A stretch of DNA of 64,000 nucleotides from Climacteris rufus (taxonomy: Eukaryota > Chordata > Aves > Passeriformes > Climacteridae): positions 1,015,306-1,079,305 of the forward strand of contig VZRZ01000215.1 of NCBI GenBank assembly GCA_013398175.1. Reading direction: 5' to 3'. Every line of letters starts with the position of its first letter. Position 1 is the stretch's first letter. The notes below the pieces were generated by a model, which ran no database searches, was not told the DNA's origin, and saw nothing but the letters and a program-made list of their open reading frames with translations. Both the position numbers and the translations under genes were made by a program. This document shows, piece by piece, positions 13,901 to 25,900 of this stretch.

Positions 13901-16900
13901 TCTTGTTCTTGAAAAAGGTTAGATTAACCAGGTATATGCTAACACTGGATGTGTTGTATCTACTTAGATCTTACATCAGACTTAGGAGCATGGTGGTTAG
14001 ACCCAAAATCTCCTGAGCTAAGCCATACTTTGAAGCTTGTGTTTGGGTACAGCAGAAGAAAAACTGCTGTTCCAGCATTCTTAGCACTGGACTACATCTG
14101 AGTTGCATGATGGCCATGTGAATATTTGGACATAACAAAAGAGGTGTTGGAAGAACAAGAACTCCACTGTGGCTGGAACTGATGATGGCGTACTTTGGTC
14201 AAACACAATACTGGGCATGATGTGCTGGATCATTCTGACATGGTGTTTGCTCTGTTTCTAGCAGTTGATAGGAATCAAGGTTCTTGTATTCACATCCCAG
14301 TTCATTGGTAGTGATAATTAAATGTCACAGGAATCCTTTTTGTGGATGCACCCACCATCGTGAATGATGGATGCGTAACTCAGTTGCTCTTCCGTGAGCT
14401 TTTTGCCAATCCTGTGCCAGTCTTTTCCAGTCTGTGCCAGCTTGGAGGCCCTCCTTTCCTGTCACATAGATCCTGCCACTGTCATTGTGCTTTTGTCCCT
14501 TCAGGACAAAGTTGTGCCCTTCAGTCAGAGAGACTGAAGCCAGTGGATTCTTGGCAGGCAGGCATTGCCTGAGGTAGAGGTGAAACCTGGCACTGAGCCA
14601 TTTGCCTGGTGGTTGCAGTGTTCAAGGTGCTCCTCACTACCTAGAAGGCTTTATATGATCTTAACCTGGGCTTGCTTTCCTTCTCTTGAGAACTGGCCAC
14701 AATTGAAGTGAGTGGAAGGTTTGATCCCCACCATGGTGTAAAGGGAAGGTTCTCTCTTCACTGGCCTTGGACATGCTCCTTGCTGGAGTGTAAAGTGCCT
14801 GGTGGTGGTGTCCAGGGCACAAGGTACAGGACTTGTCTATTAGAGGTGGTAGAGATGGTTAGGGTTTGAAATCACATTAACCTGTGCATGGTTAATGACT
14901 TGGGAAGATCATGAAGAAAAGGAAGAGCAAGTATGAAACCAGCACTTTTGAAAGATACTGTATGTACATTTCATTCATGGGACTGAGGTAATGCAGAGCC
15001 AGGATTGCCTGCTTTTGGGCTTGATAGAAAATCCTAAAATGGAAAAATAACCCACAGTAATGTACTACCTTGTACAATTTTCTCATGGGTCCCACAAAGC
15101 TCAGTTTGGGAGTTTTTGTAGGACTGGAAATGTGATGATTCTTGCTGCATTTAGAATAAATTACTTCATTGCTCTTATCATCCCCCAACAGGTAGCTGCA
15201 GAGTTTAGGTTTTCACTTTGAAAACAAGTTAGTACCTAAATTCTTTTCCCTCCCCCCCCAGCATTTTCTGGCTCCAGCGATTTTGGAATCCACTTTACCA
15301 TGTAAATGCTACTAAAGTCATGTCATCTGCTTTTCCTGAACATGCAGGTATTCAGGAGTAGAATTACTAACAAGGGGTTGGTTTTGGTTTTTTTTTTTCA
15401 CATTAAGCCTTTTAAATCCGCAAGTAAATATAGTGATCTGATTTGCCAGCAGCAAGTATTCATGTAACTTGATCAGACCTCAGGATCTTTGAGAAAAGCC
15501 ACATGCCACTTAGCCTCTTTCTATACAGAGGAATTTGGACAATTCATCATTATACCGAGGGCCTTATTAGTTGACAGAAGGGTTAACTGACCTTCAAACA
15601 GGAACTCAACGGTTTGCCTGCAGGGAACATATTCCATGGTGAGTTGACTACTTAAGCACTTTCGATGTAAAGTAAAAACAATCTCTTGTGTCAGGGTATA
15701 ATTCAAAGAACAAAGGACCGTTTTGCTCAATTGTGCAGGCAGCAGAAGTTATTTTTGTCTCTTGCCTATCATATTCACATTGTACAAGAAAGTAATTCTG
15801 TTGAGGAGCGGTTTGTTCTGCTGAGGTTCTTTGTGTAATATTTGAACTGAAGACCACCACTGTGTTCTGGCACTGAAGCAAAAAATGTACAGTCTTGAAA
15901 ACAGCTTTGTGTTTTGTCCTGTTTTCAAGGGGGCGTTTGCTTTGGGTGTGTGAATTGATTTATTGGCCTTTTTGAGCCATTTAACCTCCTTCAAGGATGC
16001 CTGGTAAATGGATGTGTAAGTGAGGGGTTGTATCAGGTATGACAGTCCTTACACAGTTCCTGTGTAAGGAACGTGTGCTTCACCTGCTTTGGGTGCACTC
16101 TGCCACAATGGTAGGTAGGTGATGTGCATATTTTCAAAGCCTCTCTTTTTGTTGTTTGCTGCTATCTCTTTATTAAAAGCTTTCAATGTTGGTGGTGTCC
16201 TCTGCTGCTGCTGCCTCCTGTGTAATTAAGGAGGAGGAGAGGTCAAGTGGCAGCCCTGCTGCACAGAAACGCTTCTCCTGATAGCGTTACTGTTTACAGA
16301 GCATGTCTGTGCTCTCAGCAGTGACAGTGCTTCAGTAAGGTAATTGAGTAACTTCTCTCCCTGGCAGATCAGTGCCAAAGAAGGGTATTTCAGGAAGGTG
16401 TGAATACTAACTCCTGGGTTGGTGCTCAAAGTGTGAAATAATTTTTAAAAAAATCAGTCTTTTAATTGCTCTCATTCCCACTTGAGGGTGACAAACAGCG
16501 TGTAGGCTCTTGGTCATTTACACCTCAGGCAGGGCTGCCCATGACCACATTCGTTGTTCTATTCTACTTTTCACTGCCAGATTTTTTCTGATTTTCTGTA
16601 GACCTTAAATGTCAGCCCAGTGCCAGGCTCCTCAATGTGTGTTGTGAATGTTTTCCCACTACCCATGGCAGGAGCATGTTCTGAGCCAGTCCCTGTACCT
16701 CTGCATAGAAGATGTCTCAAGGGCTTTTGCTCCATAGATTTGTCCTGTTCTTTGAAGCCAGCTCAGCTTTTAGCATCCACAGTGCCTTGTGGAAGGAAGC
16801 TTGCCACTTAACTAAGTGCTGTGTCCTTTCAGTGTGCTGTTTTGTGGGGAAGGTGGTTGGATTTTGATCTGCTGGATTCCTCAATTGACTGTTACTCCTG

Positions 16901-19900
16901 TGCTGGAGGAGACAGTAAATGTTTGTTCCTTGTTCAGTTTTCCTATTTCACTTACGTTTTGCTCTTAAACCCTCTGTTATGTGCCTGCCTGTCATTTTTT
17001 TCCTGCCCTGAGAGCCTTTCTCTACTCACTCTTCATTGCAGGAGTGAAACTGGGATCTTTGTCTTCAGTTGCTATCCATTTGACATCCAAACATTGCAAC
17101 AAGTGGTGTCCATCCTTGCTCCATTATTGTTCCCATTTCTGAGATGTGCAAATCCTGGTCTCTCTAAAAGTTATTTCCCCTTTCTCTCTGCCCTTTCTCA
17201 CTCAAACCTGCTTCCCCCATACACAAGTGATACATCCATAACTAGCTTTTTATAATTCAGACGCTGACCACATCTGTATTCATTTCACCACTTTATTATA
17301 AACGATTATTTTTCCACCCTGCCAACTTCACCGTGATTTCCCTCTCCATAGCCTTCACATGTGCCTTTTTCTCCTCCCAGCATGTGATTGCAACCCTCGT
17401 GGCATCCAGACCCCTCAGTGTGACCGTGCCACCGGGCAGTGCATCTGCAACGAAGGGGTGGAAGGGCTGCGCTGTGACAAGTGCTCCCGGGGCTACTCGG
17501 GCTTCTTCCCCGACTGCGTGCCGTGCCACCAGTGCTTTGCCCTCTGGGATGTGATCATCAGCGAGCTGGCTAACAGGACCCAGCAGTTCTTGGACAGGGC
17601 TAATACCCTCAAAATCACTGGAGTCACTGGCCCATACCAGCAGACGCTCAACGCGCTGGAGGAGAAGCTCACTGAAATTAAAACCATCGTCGCTCAAAAT
17701 CCGGCAGCTGAGCCCCTGAAGAACATTGGGAATCTCTTCGAGGAAGCGGAGTGAGTACAGTTGTAGTTACATGGATAAGTCTGTCGTGGGAAGGAGTGGG
17801 AGTTTCAGTGAGCTGGGATTTACTTGAGTGGCTGAGGACACTGTGGTTCTGCTGCCCTGGCTGGGTGAGGCTGCTGTGACTCCTGTGCTGGCAGAGCACC
17901 TTGCCGTGCTCAGCCTTGGCACTGAGCACCCATCGGGGCAGGCAGGAGCAGTGCAGCTGCCACGTGCTGGGCAGGGGTTGTCCTGCTCCCACTGCTCACC
18001 AGGCAGCTAATTACCAGGGAGCCACTCATGCTTGCCTTGTGCTGCCCCGGGGCAAAGGACAAACACTGCTATTATGTGAGAGAATGAAGAGGGGGAGAGA
18101 TTAAATTCCTGGATTTCCATGTGTAGCTGATGAGTTGGAAACTTGGGCTCCCTTCCGCACTCGGAGCATGTGTGGGGGGAAGCACCAACTTTGTAACAGG
18201 ATTGTTTCTATTTTTCTCAGGGCAGAAGCCTTGCATTTTTTTTTAGGGCTAAGCATAAAAAAGATGGTAGTCTGGAGATGGGCAGTGTAACATTAAGTAG
18301 GATTACACAGGCTTTCTAGCCCTGTCTGCAACTGCTCCAACTTGTTTTTGCATTGTAAAGGGAACTGCACAAAGCAAAGGGGCGAGGATTAAAGCACAAA
18401 TGTCTCAATTAGGGATAGCTTGTGTCCTACAGCTGCCCTCCCTCCCGCTGGAGAGCTGGGGGCTGCTGCAGCTTTTGGACTCTGCATATATTGAGGGAGG
18501 TCTCCCTAACATACATTGTGTGTATCTATTCTTGCTCCTTTCTGGCTGTATAGAAAAGCACTGGGCTTTAGAGGAGTCCTGGAAAACAGCAGGCTGTCAG
18601 GCTATTGAGAGAGCTGTAAATTGATCTTAGATGTTAAATACTGCCTTGATTCTTTCAGAATGAGGAAATGCTGGGCTTGATGGGATCACCATGGATGGGA
18701 ATTGTTTCATGTTCCCACTTCTGTTCTGCAGCAGCCTTGACATGGAATATTCACTTGCTTTTCCTTTTAGGGTTATCCCACTAGCTAAAGCCTGTTCCAT
18801 GGCTCACTGAGTGAATGCTTAGAGCAGGAGGTTTTCCTTCATAGCCCTGGTGAGGAGGGATCTTTACAGATGAGTTAAAAGAATCCATTGTGTTAAAACT
18901 AAGGCTTCCCCCTCCCCGCTTCCTGAAGTTCAAATCTGTCCCATGAGCTCGTAGTAATCAAAACTACATTTGTAGCTGTGTGGGATGGGAAGCAAATTAT
19001 GTATGGATCATAGTAGTCAACTCTGACCTATGCAGTTGCCATGATACAAGAGCATTACACCAGTCCTCTGGAATCTGCCTCCAGTTAATCTTACACAAAG
19101 CAGCTGTTTTCTGAGCAATTTGTTGCTTTGGGTTTATAAATGTGCTGTAGATTACAAAGTAGTTTTGTGTGATAAAGGAAACAAAACAGTATTCTAGGTA
19201 GGCATGTTGTTACAAATCACTTGGAGCTCCACTGAGGGAGGACAGGTCCTGCCAGGGGAGAAGCTGGTACATTTCTAGCCACCACTCTTCAGTGAAGTAT
19301 GAGGCTTACAGCCCTTCCTCCTCCTCCTGAGTCCTGTGCCTGTTTTACAGAAAGCTGACAGCAGATGTTACAGTTAAGATCGCTGACATAGAAGAAAACC
19401 TATCAGGCTTAGCAGCAAAGAGCAATAGCACAGACACTGACCTGAGTGTGCTGGAGGCAGATGCCAAAAGCCTCGACCACGTTGTGAAAGAACTTGCAGA
19501 GCAGCTAGAGTTCATCAAGATCTCTGATGTTCGGGGTAAGTGCCACGGGGAGGGGAGAAGGCAGTGGGGTGGCCAAAGATTTAATTACTTCATGGGTTTA
19601 AGTACCAGATTAATCTTCTAACTTGTAATAAAACTCAGCTCCTCGAGGACAGGTTCTTTCTGTGCATTAGCAGAGTTGCTGATGCAGCAGGAATTTTTGC
19701 CCCCTTGCCCTGCCTCTCTCCCTCTGCACATTGCAAAGCTGGCTCAAAGTTTTGGGGCACAAAATTGTCTTAAAGCGCCATGCTGAACACATTGTTGATG
19801 AGACAAGAGCAGAAAGTGCACCACAGATTTCAAGATACACCTGGACATCCTCCTTGCTCTCCCCAGTCTGTTAAATTGCTGTTTCTGGTTGAAAAAAACG

Positions 19901-22900
19901 GGCCTTTGTGACTAAGAGCACATGATAAAGGGCCCAGTTCTTCTGAGCCACCCAAGCCTTGCATGCCCATTGGCACACTGAAATGTGCCAAGAATCAAAA
20001 TTTGCTGGAGAAAGAGGAATGTCACCAAATTATTTGGAAATTTGGAAAGCTGATTTCAAAGACAGTACTTTTGAATTTTTCTTACAAATTTCCTGGTTTG
20101 CAGGAAGTCTGAATTGTTTCCAGTGAACATGGTATATTGCAGAGTGAGGCAAGTAGTATGTAGAACAGGGGAGTCCCTGACTTTTGGCATTCTGCAAAGG
20201 AAAGCTGCCCCAAGGTGCAGAGTATAGCCACCCCCACAGGGTCCCTCACACTTGCTCAAGGCCTCTCCAGGAGTTGTCCAAAATCAACAGTTCCATAAAT
20301 CAGCATCTTTCATCAAGCAGTTGTTTCTTAGGAAAGCTCTGACCAGTTTCCAAGCAGTGACTCCATAAGCCAGACATCCCAGGGCAAGCAATAAGAATTA
20401 ATGGGATAAGAGGATCCTTAGAAAACAGACTGTTCCCCTAAAAGCCTGGATCTCCTTTTGCCCTTAGGGCAAGCAGAATTCAGTCACTAGGGTCAGAGAA
20501 AGGCTTAACTTCAAAGTCTGGCTTGACACACTGTCCACCAAGCAAAAAAGTAAACTCATTTTTTCTACAACAGGCCAAATTCTGTCATCCTTGCAATGGC
20601 ACCGAGCACAGCTGCCAAGGCCAGCGTTTCATTTGACACGATGTGATATATTGCTAACCCCGATGTGTCATCTGCTAACTTCTGTAATGTACATTACTTT
20701 GGATTACTTACCAGAGTTCTCATCAGCTCCATCTGATTTCTGCAGGAGCCTTGGACAGCATCACCAAGTACTTCCAGATGTCCCTGGAGGCAGAGGAGAG
20801 GGTCAATGCCTCCACTGTCGATCCCGACAGCGCCGTGGAGCTGTCAGCGCGAACGCGGCAGGAAGTGGAAGACTTAATCAATGAGAAGGAGGCCCAGTTC
20901 AAGGCTAAACAAGAGGAGCAGTCACGCCTGCTGGATGAACTGGCAGGCAAGCTGCAGAGCCTGGATCTCTCTGAGGTGGCTGAGAAGGTACATGGCTGAC
21001 AATCACTGGGATAAAACCTGTAGCAAAAATAAAATTGGGTTTGTGGCGAGGTGACAGGCAGGGAGGAACTGTAGGGCGTGACAGGGTGAGATACGCACTT
21101 GGTTCATGAAAAATGCACAGCACTTGGTTGAGCAACCCCTTGGTTTTGTGGGCTAGAACTGGGTTGTTTAGTTAACTAAAACTCAGGGTGGCCTCTGAGA
21201 CTACTGGCTTTCAAACACCAGCCTTTCATGTTGGTCTTCCTCCCACTCTTCCCAGCCCCAAGAGAGCACCTGTTTTTGCATCACCCCTCTCCTAACCCGA
21301 TGTCCTTTGCTAAGTTCCCACATACAGAGAAGTGTAGCAAATCTGCTGGGCTGAGAGCCATCCTCTTAAGCCAATCCCGAGTTCAGTGCTTGCTTTCCCT
21401 AGGCTCCTCTGTTCCCTTCCACAGCTCCGTAGGGTACACGCTGTGCCTGCACAGGGCCCAGCCAGGCAGCGCTCCTGCTCACACTGATGGGCCTCAGCAT
21501 GGCCCGGGCTCATCCTCCTGCTGGAGACAAAGCAGAATTTACAGGGAGCTGGAGTCAAAAGGGCATTTTCTCTGTTGAAGGTGCCTGCTCATCTGTAAAT
21601 ACGATCAAGGGTGGCTTTTTCTTGGGAGAGGCTGGGTGTTCCCTTAGTTTCTCTTTGAAGTTGGCCAGCTGCATTCAGTGAACAATCCCTGAACAACCCC
21701 GGGTGAAGGCAGGCTGCAGGGCACCACTCATTAACTCCCCTGGGCAGGCCAGGCCTGTGGTAGAGAGTGAGTTCTTCACACACTCATTGTCCCCTGTCCT
21801 TTAGAACTAGTCATCCCTCCCACTTCCTCAGCCCTCCTTTTTTTCTCTGGAGGGAAGAAAGAGACATCTTTTTGTTTAGTTTCCCTGCCCCTGCATTCCT
21901 GCCTGTTCTTGAGGACTGAAAATCTTGAGTAGATGTTTATCAAGGCAGTAAATACTGAGTTGCTTGGAGGTGTAATCATGAGACACACACACATGCACAA
22001 AAAATGTTTCTGCTTTCTAGCTACTGCTGGGTTACGTGCCAAACAGGTAAGAGGGACTCATTTACACTTCACAGGAGACAGCTGCAGCTAACTTGGCACA
22101 GCCTCTAGATTTTCCCAGGGAGGTTCTTTGGCTGCAAAACCTGAGTTAGTGACTATCATTTGGCAAAAAGAGAGTGGGGGGGAGGCATGAAAAGCTAAAA
22201 GAACCTCACAAGAACAGGGAATTTTCTAATTTTCTCTCTGGCTAAAGCAACTCCTGTGTTATTTCATTACTCAACAATTGACCAGGTAGTGGATAAATTC
22301 TCAGTGCAATGTTGCTGATGGAAATAGTATCGCTTCGAAAAAAAAGTTTGCTCAGAAATTTTCTGGTAGTGTCCTACTCCAGCCCCTACTCAGCTTAGCA
22401 ATGGCAATCAGGCTGTGACTGCTGTGTCCCTGCAGACGTGTGGCACTGCCCCGGGAGCCTCCTGTGCCGAGTCCGAGTGCGGGGGCCTGAACTGCCGGAC
22501 GGACGAAGGGAAGAGGAAGTGCGGAGGCCCCGGCTGCGCTGGGCTGGTGACCGTGGCTCACAACGCCTGGCAGAAAGCTATGGACTTTGACAGAGACATC
22601 CTCAGTGCATTAGCAGAAGTTGAGCAACTCTCCAGAATGGTAATATGCCAAACCAGTTGTTAAGATAGCAAAAAAAGAAAAAAAATCTTTTTGTCGTAAT
22701 GCAGTTTAGACGCTAATTGATAAAGTATGTGCTGGTTTTCCTCAGAAAATACTTATTTTGAGTTGTGTAACTTCATCATGCTTGTAAATATCCTCAGAAA
22801 GGGAGCTTGCTAAAGTGAAGCTTCATGGATAACTAAACATCAGCCTGAGTTGTTTAAACTAGCACTGGTGGTATGGATCAGGGCCAGCTTCCAAGTGTTC

Positions 22901-25900
22901 TGTGAGTTTTATGAGAAAAAGCATTCCTTGTTACTATTACTTCTGACTCCAGCTGTTTTAAAACAAACTCTAAAGCATAAGAAGATAAGCAATCAAGCCT
23001 TCCATTTTGCTCTCTTTAGGTTTCTGAGGCGAAACAGAGAGCGGATGAAGCAAAACAAAATGCACAAGCAGTTTTGCTCAAAACCAATGCTACAAAAGAA
23101 CAAGTGGACAGAAGCAATGAAGATCTGAGAAATCTTATAAAACAGATTAGAGACTTCCTAATGCGTAAGAACCTTACATTTTAATTATACTTTAATTCTG
23201 GATTTGTGAAAACCAACTTTACATCTGTATCATCTTCCAAGGGCTAATGCAATAGTTGTGTCATCCTTCCCCCAACTTCCCCCAGACAGACAGTGTCTGT
23301 GATGAAATCTGGAAACATGAGAAAAAGCAAGAGAAAACCACGACAATAAGAAAGTGAGAGCAAATTCTGACACGTTCTTGTGTGTGTTTCAGCTGAGGCT
23401 GTTGTACTGCTGTACTTTGCCAAGTACGTTCATGAGTTCTGGCTAGAAAGACAAAGTAGCATTAAAGGGGAGGGAAGTAGGAAACTGTGAGTTTCTCTCT
23501 GTAAGAAAGCAGGTAAAGGTTAAATGAGAACCTTGTTTGCCAGCAGCCCATTCATTCCTTGCCTGTTTGCTCAGGGCTGACTGTGCTGGGAGCACAAATA
23601 CATCTCCCTGCAGCTGTTGGTTTGTTTCCTGTGGGCTCTGATCCCCCTCATGCAGCTGAGCACCAAGATCTTCAAATGGCTTCCAAGAGAGCTATGCCAG
23701 CAGGGCCTACACAGCTGCTGGGCCTCTCCTGAGAGGGAAATTTCACCTTGGGAAGTAGTTTAACACCTTGATTTTCCATGAATTTGGAGCAAAAAGCTTT
23801 CCCATGATTTTCCTTCTTAAGGAAGCAGCTGGACAAGAATTTGACTGCTGTGACAGAGGAAAGCTTTTACTCACATCTTTGTCATTTGTGTTCATCTGCT
23901 AGAAGACAGTGCTGACCTGGATAGCATCGAGGCAGTGGCTAATGAAGTGCTGAACATGGAGATGCCAAGCACTCCCCAGCAGCTGCAAGCCCTGACAGAA
24001 GATATTCGTGAGCGTGTAGAAAGCCTTTCTGATGTTGAGGTCATTCTGCAGCAGAGTGCTGGAGACATTGCCAGAGCAGAAATGCTGCTGGAGGAAGCTA
24101 AGAAAGCAAGGTATACAGCCCTGTTTCCTCTCATTCTACCAGAAAATGCAGTTTAACTTTCCCTGATGTAAATTCTCATTATTCACTAAGGGGCAAAACC
24201 AGCCCTTTGCAGCATATGTTCTTTTTCCAGATCCAAAGTAAGAGCATTTTTAGCGTTAACAGAGTCTTGCCCCACAGCAAAGGTGCAACAGATGTTAAAG
24301 TCACTGCAGACATGGTGAAAGCAGCACTGGAAGAAGCTGAAAAAGCTCAAAATGCAGCTGAAAAAGCCATCAAACAAGCTGATGAGGATATTAAAGGAAC
24401 TCAGGACCTGCTGACTTCAGTAAGTTTTTTATGATTATTTCTTAAGGTATAGAAACAGCACCAAGTCTGATACTTAGAAACTGATGTAAGCCTCTCCAGG
24501 GAAGGCTTTTGGGTACTGCAAAGACTGCAGTTAAAACACATCTAAACCATTCCTGCCTTCCCACCAGCGTTTGAGGGAGTGTGAGAGATGCTATGGGGCT
24601 ATTTGGTCACGAACAAACCCAACCTGACAACAAAAAAAACCACACTGACACTTCCCAAGTCCAGTATCACATGATGGAGTCAAATGGCTGAAGTTTTGGC
24701 AGCAGATTCGTCCACTCTTGCGTGGATAATGCAATAAAATACTTTTTAACCATGTTCCTTAATGCTTTTGCAGCCCCATATGTACTGTTTTCAGGCAGTG
24801 AGCTTTTTCACTCTGACTGCAATGGACCATTTTTAGCAAAACTAAAACACTTTTTTAACTCAGGTCTATGAACATGAATGAGTTAGTTGAGCAGGGTTTA
24901 TCCAGAAACTCTAGTATTTTATCCAGTGTCTTTTGAAAGTCTCTCATCCTTCTTTCTCTTAGATTGAATCTGAAAATGCAGCCTCTGCAGAAACGCTGAA
25001 CAATGCTACCTTACGTCTGTTTGAGCTAGAGAAGAGTGTGGAAGACCTTAAGCAAAAGGCTGCTACAAATTCAGAGAATGTGGGAAATATAGAAGACAAA
25101 GTTACTAGTGCAAAACAAAACGCTGAAGAAGTTAAAAAGGTGAGAAGCTCAGGAATGGTGCTAAGGAAAAGCCAACAAAATTCCTTCAGGTTTGGCTAAA
25201 GGAACATCAATGAACACATCACATTTATTGGTCAAATACTGGGGGTAAAAAATACTCCAACATTTATGCACTTACCAAAGACAGCTTTTTAGTTTGGCAT
25301 CAGATCCTGAGAGAGAGATGTATTGGGAAGCTTTCAGGTTCTGAAAGAGCTGCAGGAAACCTGTCACACTGTCAGCCTTTCATAGATATGTTTCTGTCCC
25401 TCAGCTTTACTATCTGCCACAGGAAAACAGGTAATTTTATTTTTTTCACTTGTATAGAGTATTTATGACAATGATAGGTTCAGGACAAACAACACAGAAT
25501 TTGGCATATACAGAACTGAGCAACAAGAAAAATCTTAGCATATATCAGAGATGCAAAATTTTCTCTGTGACCATATGATACTGCTCACAGTGTAAGCACC
25601 TTTGTAATAGCAAAAGAATGATCATTAACAAAACAATCAACCAATCTGCCAAAGGAAGATCTCTTGTCTGTAGTTAGCCCACCAGTCTGTCCAGTGAGAC
25701 ATTTTCTAACAGGAAAGCTGCATTATCCATCAACTCAACAATATCCAAACACTGTATTTCAGGTGCTGTCAAGTAAACAAAAAAATTCCAGTGCTGCTGT
25801 GGTTTGTTATCTTGCTTAATGGTTGAATGGAGTTGGGCCATAGGACTTCTTAACCTTAACCCCCTATGAAAAGCACAGCTGAGAAAGCAGCCTCACAATT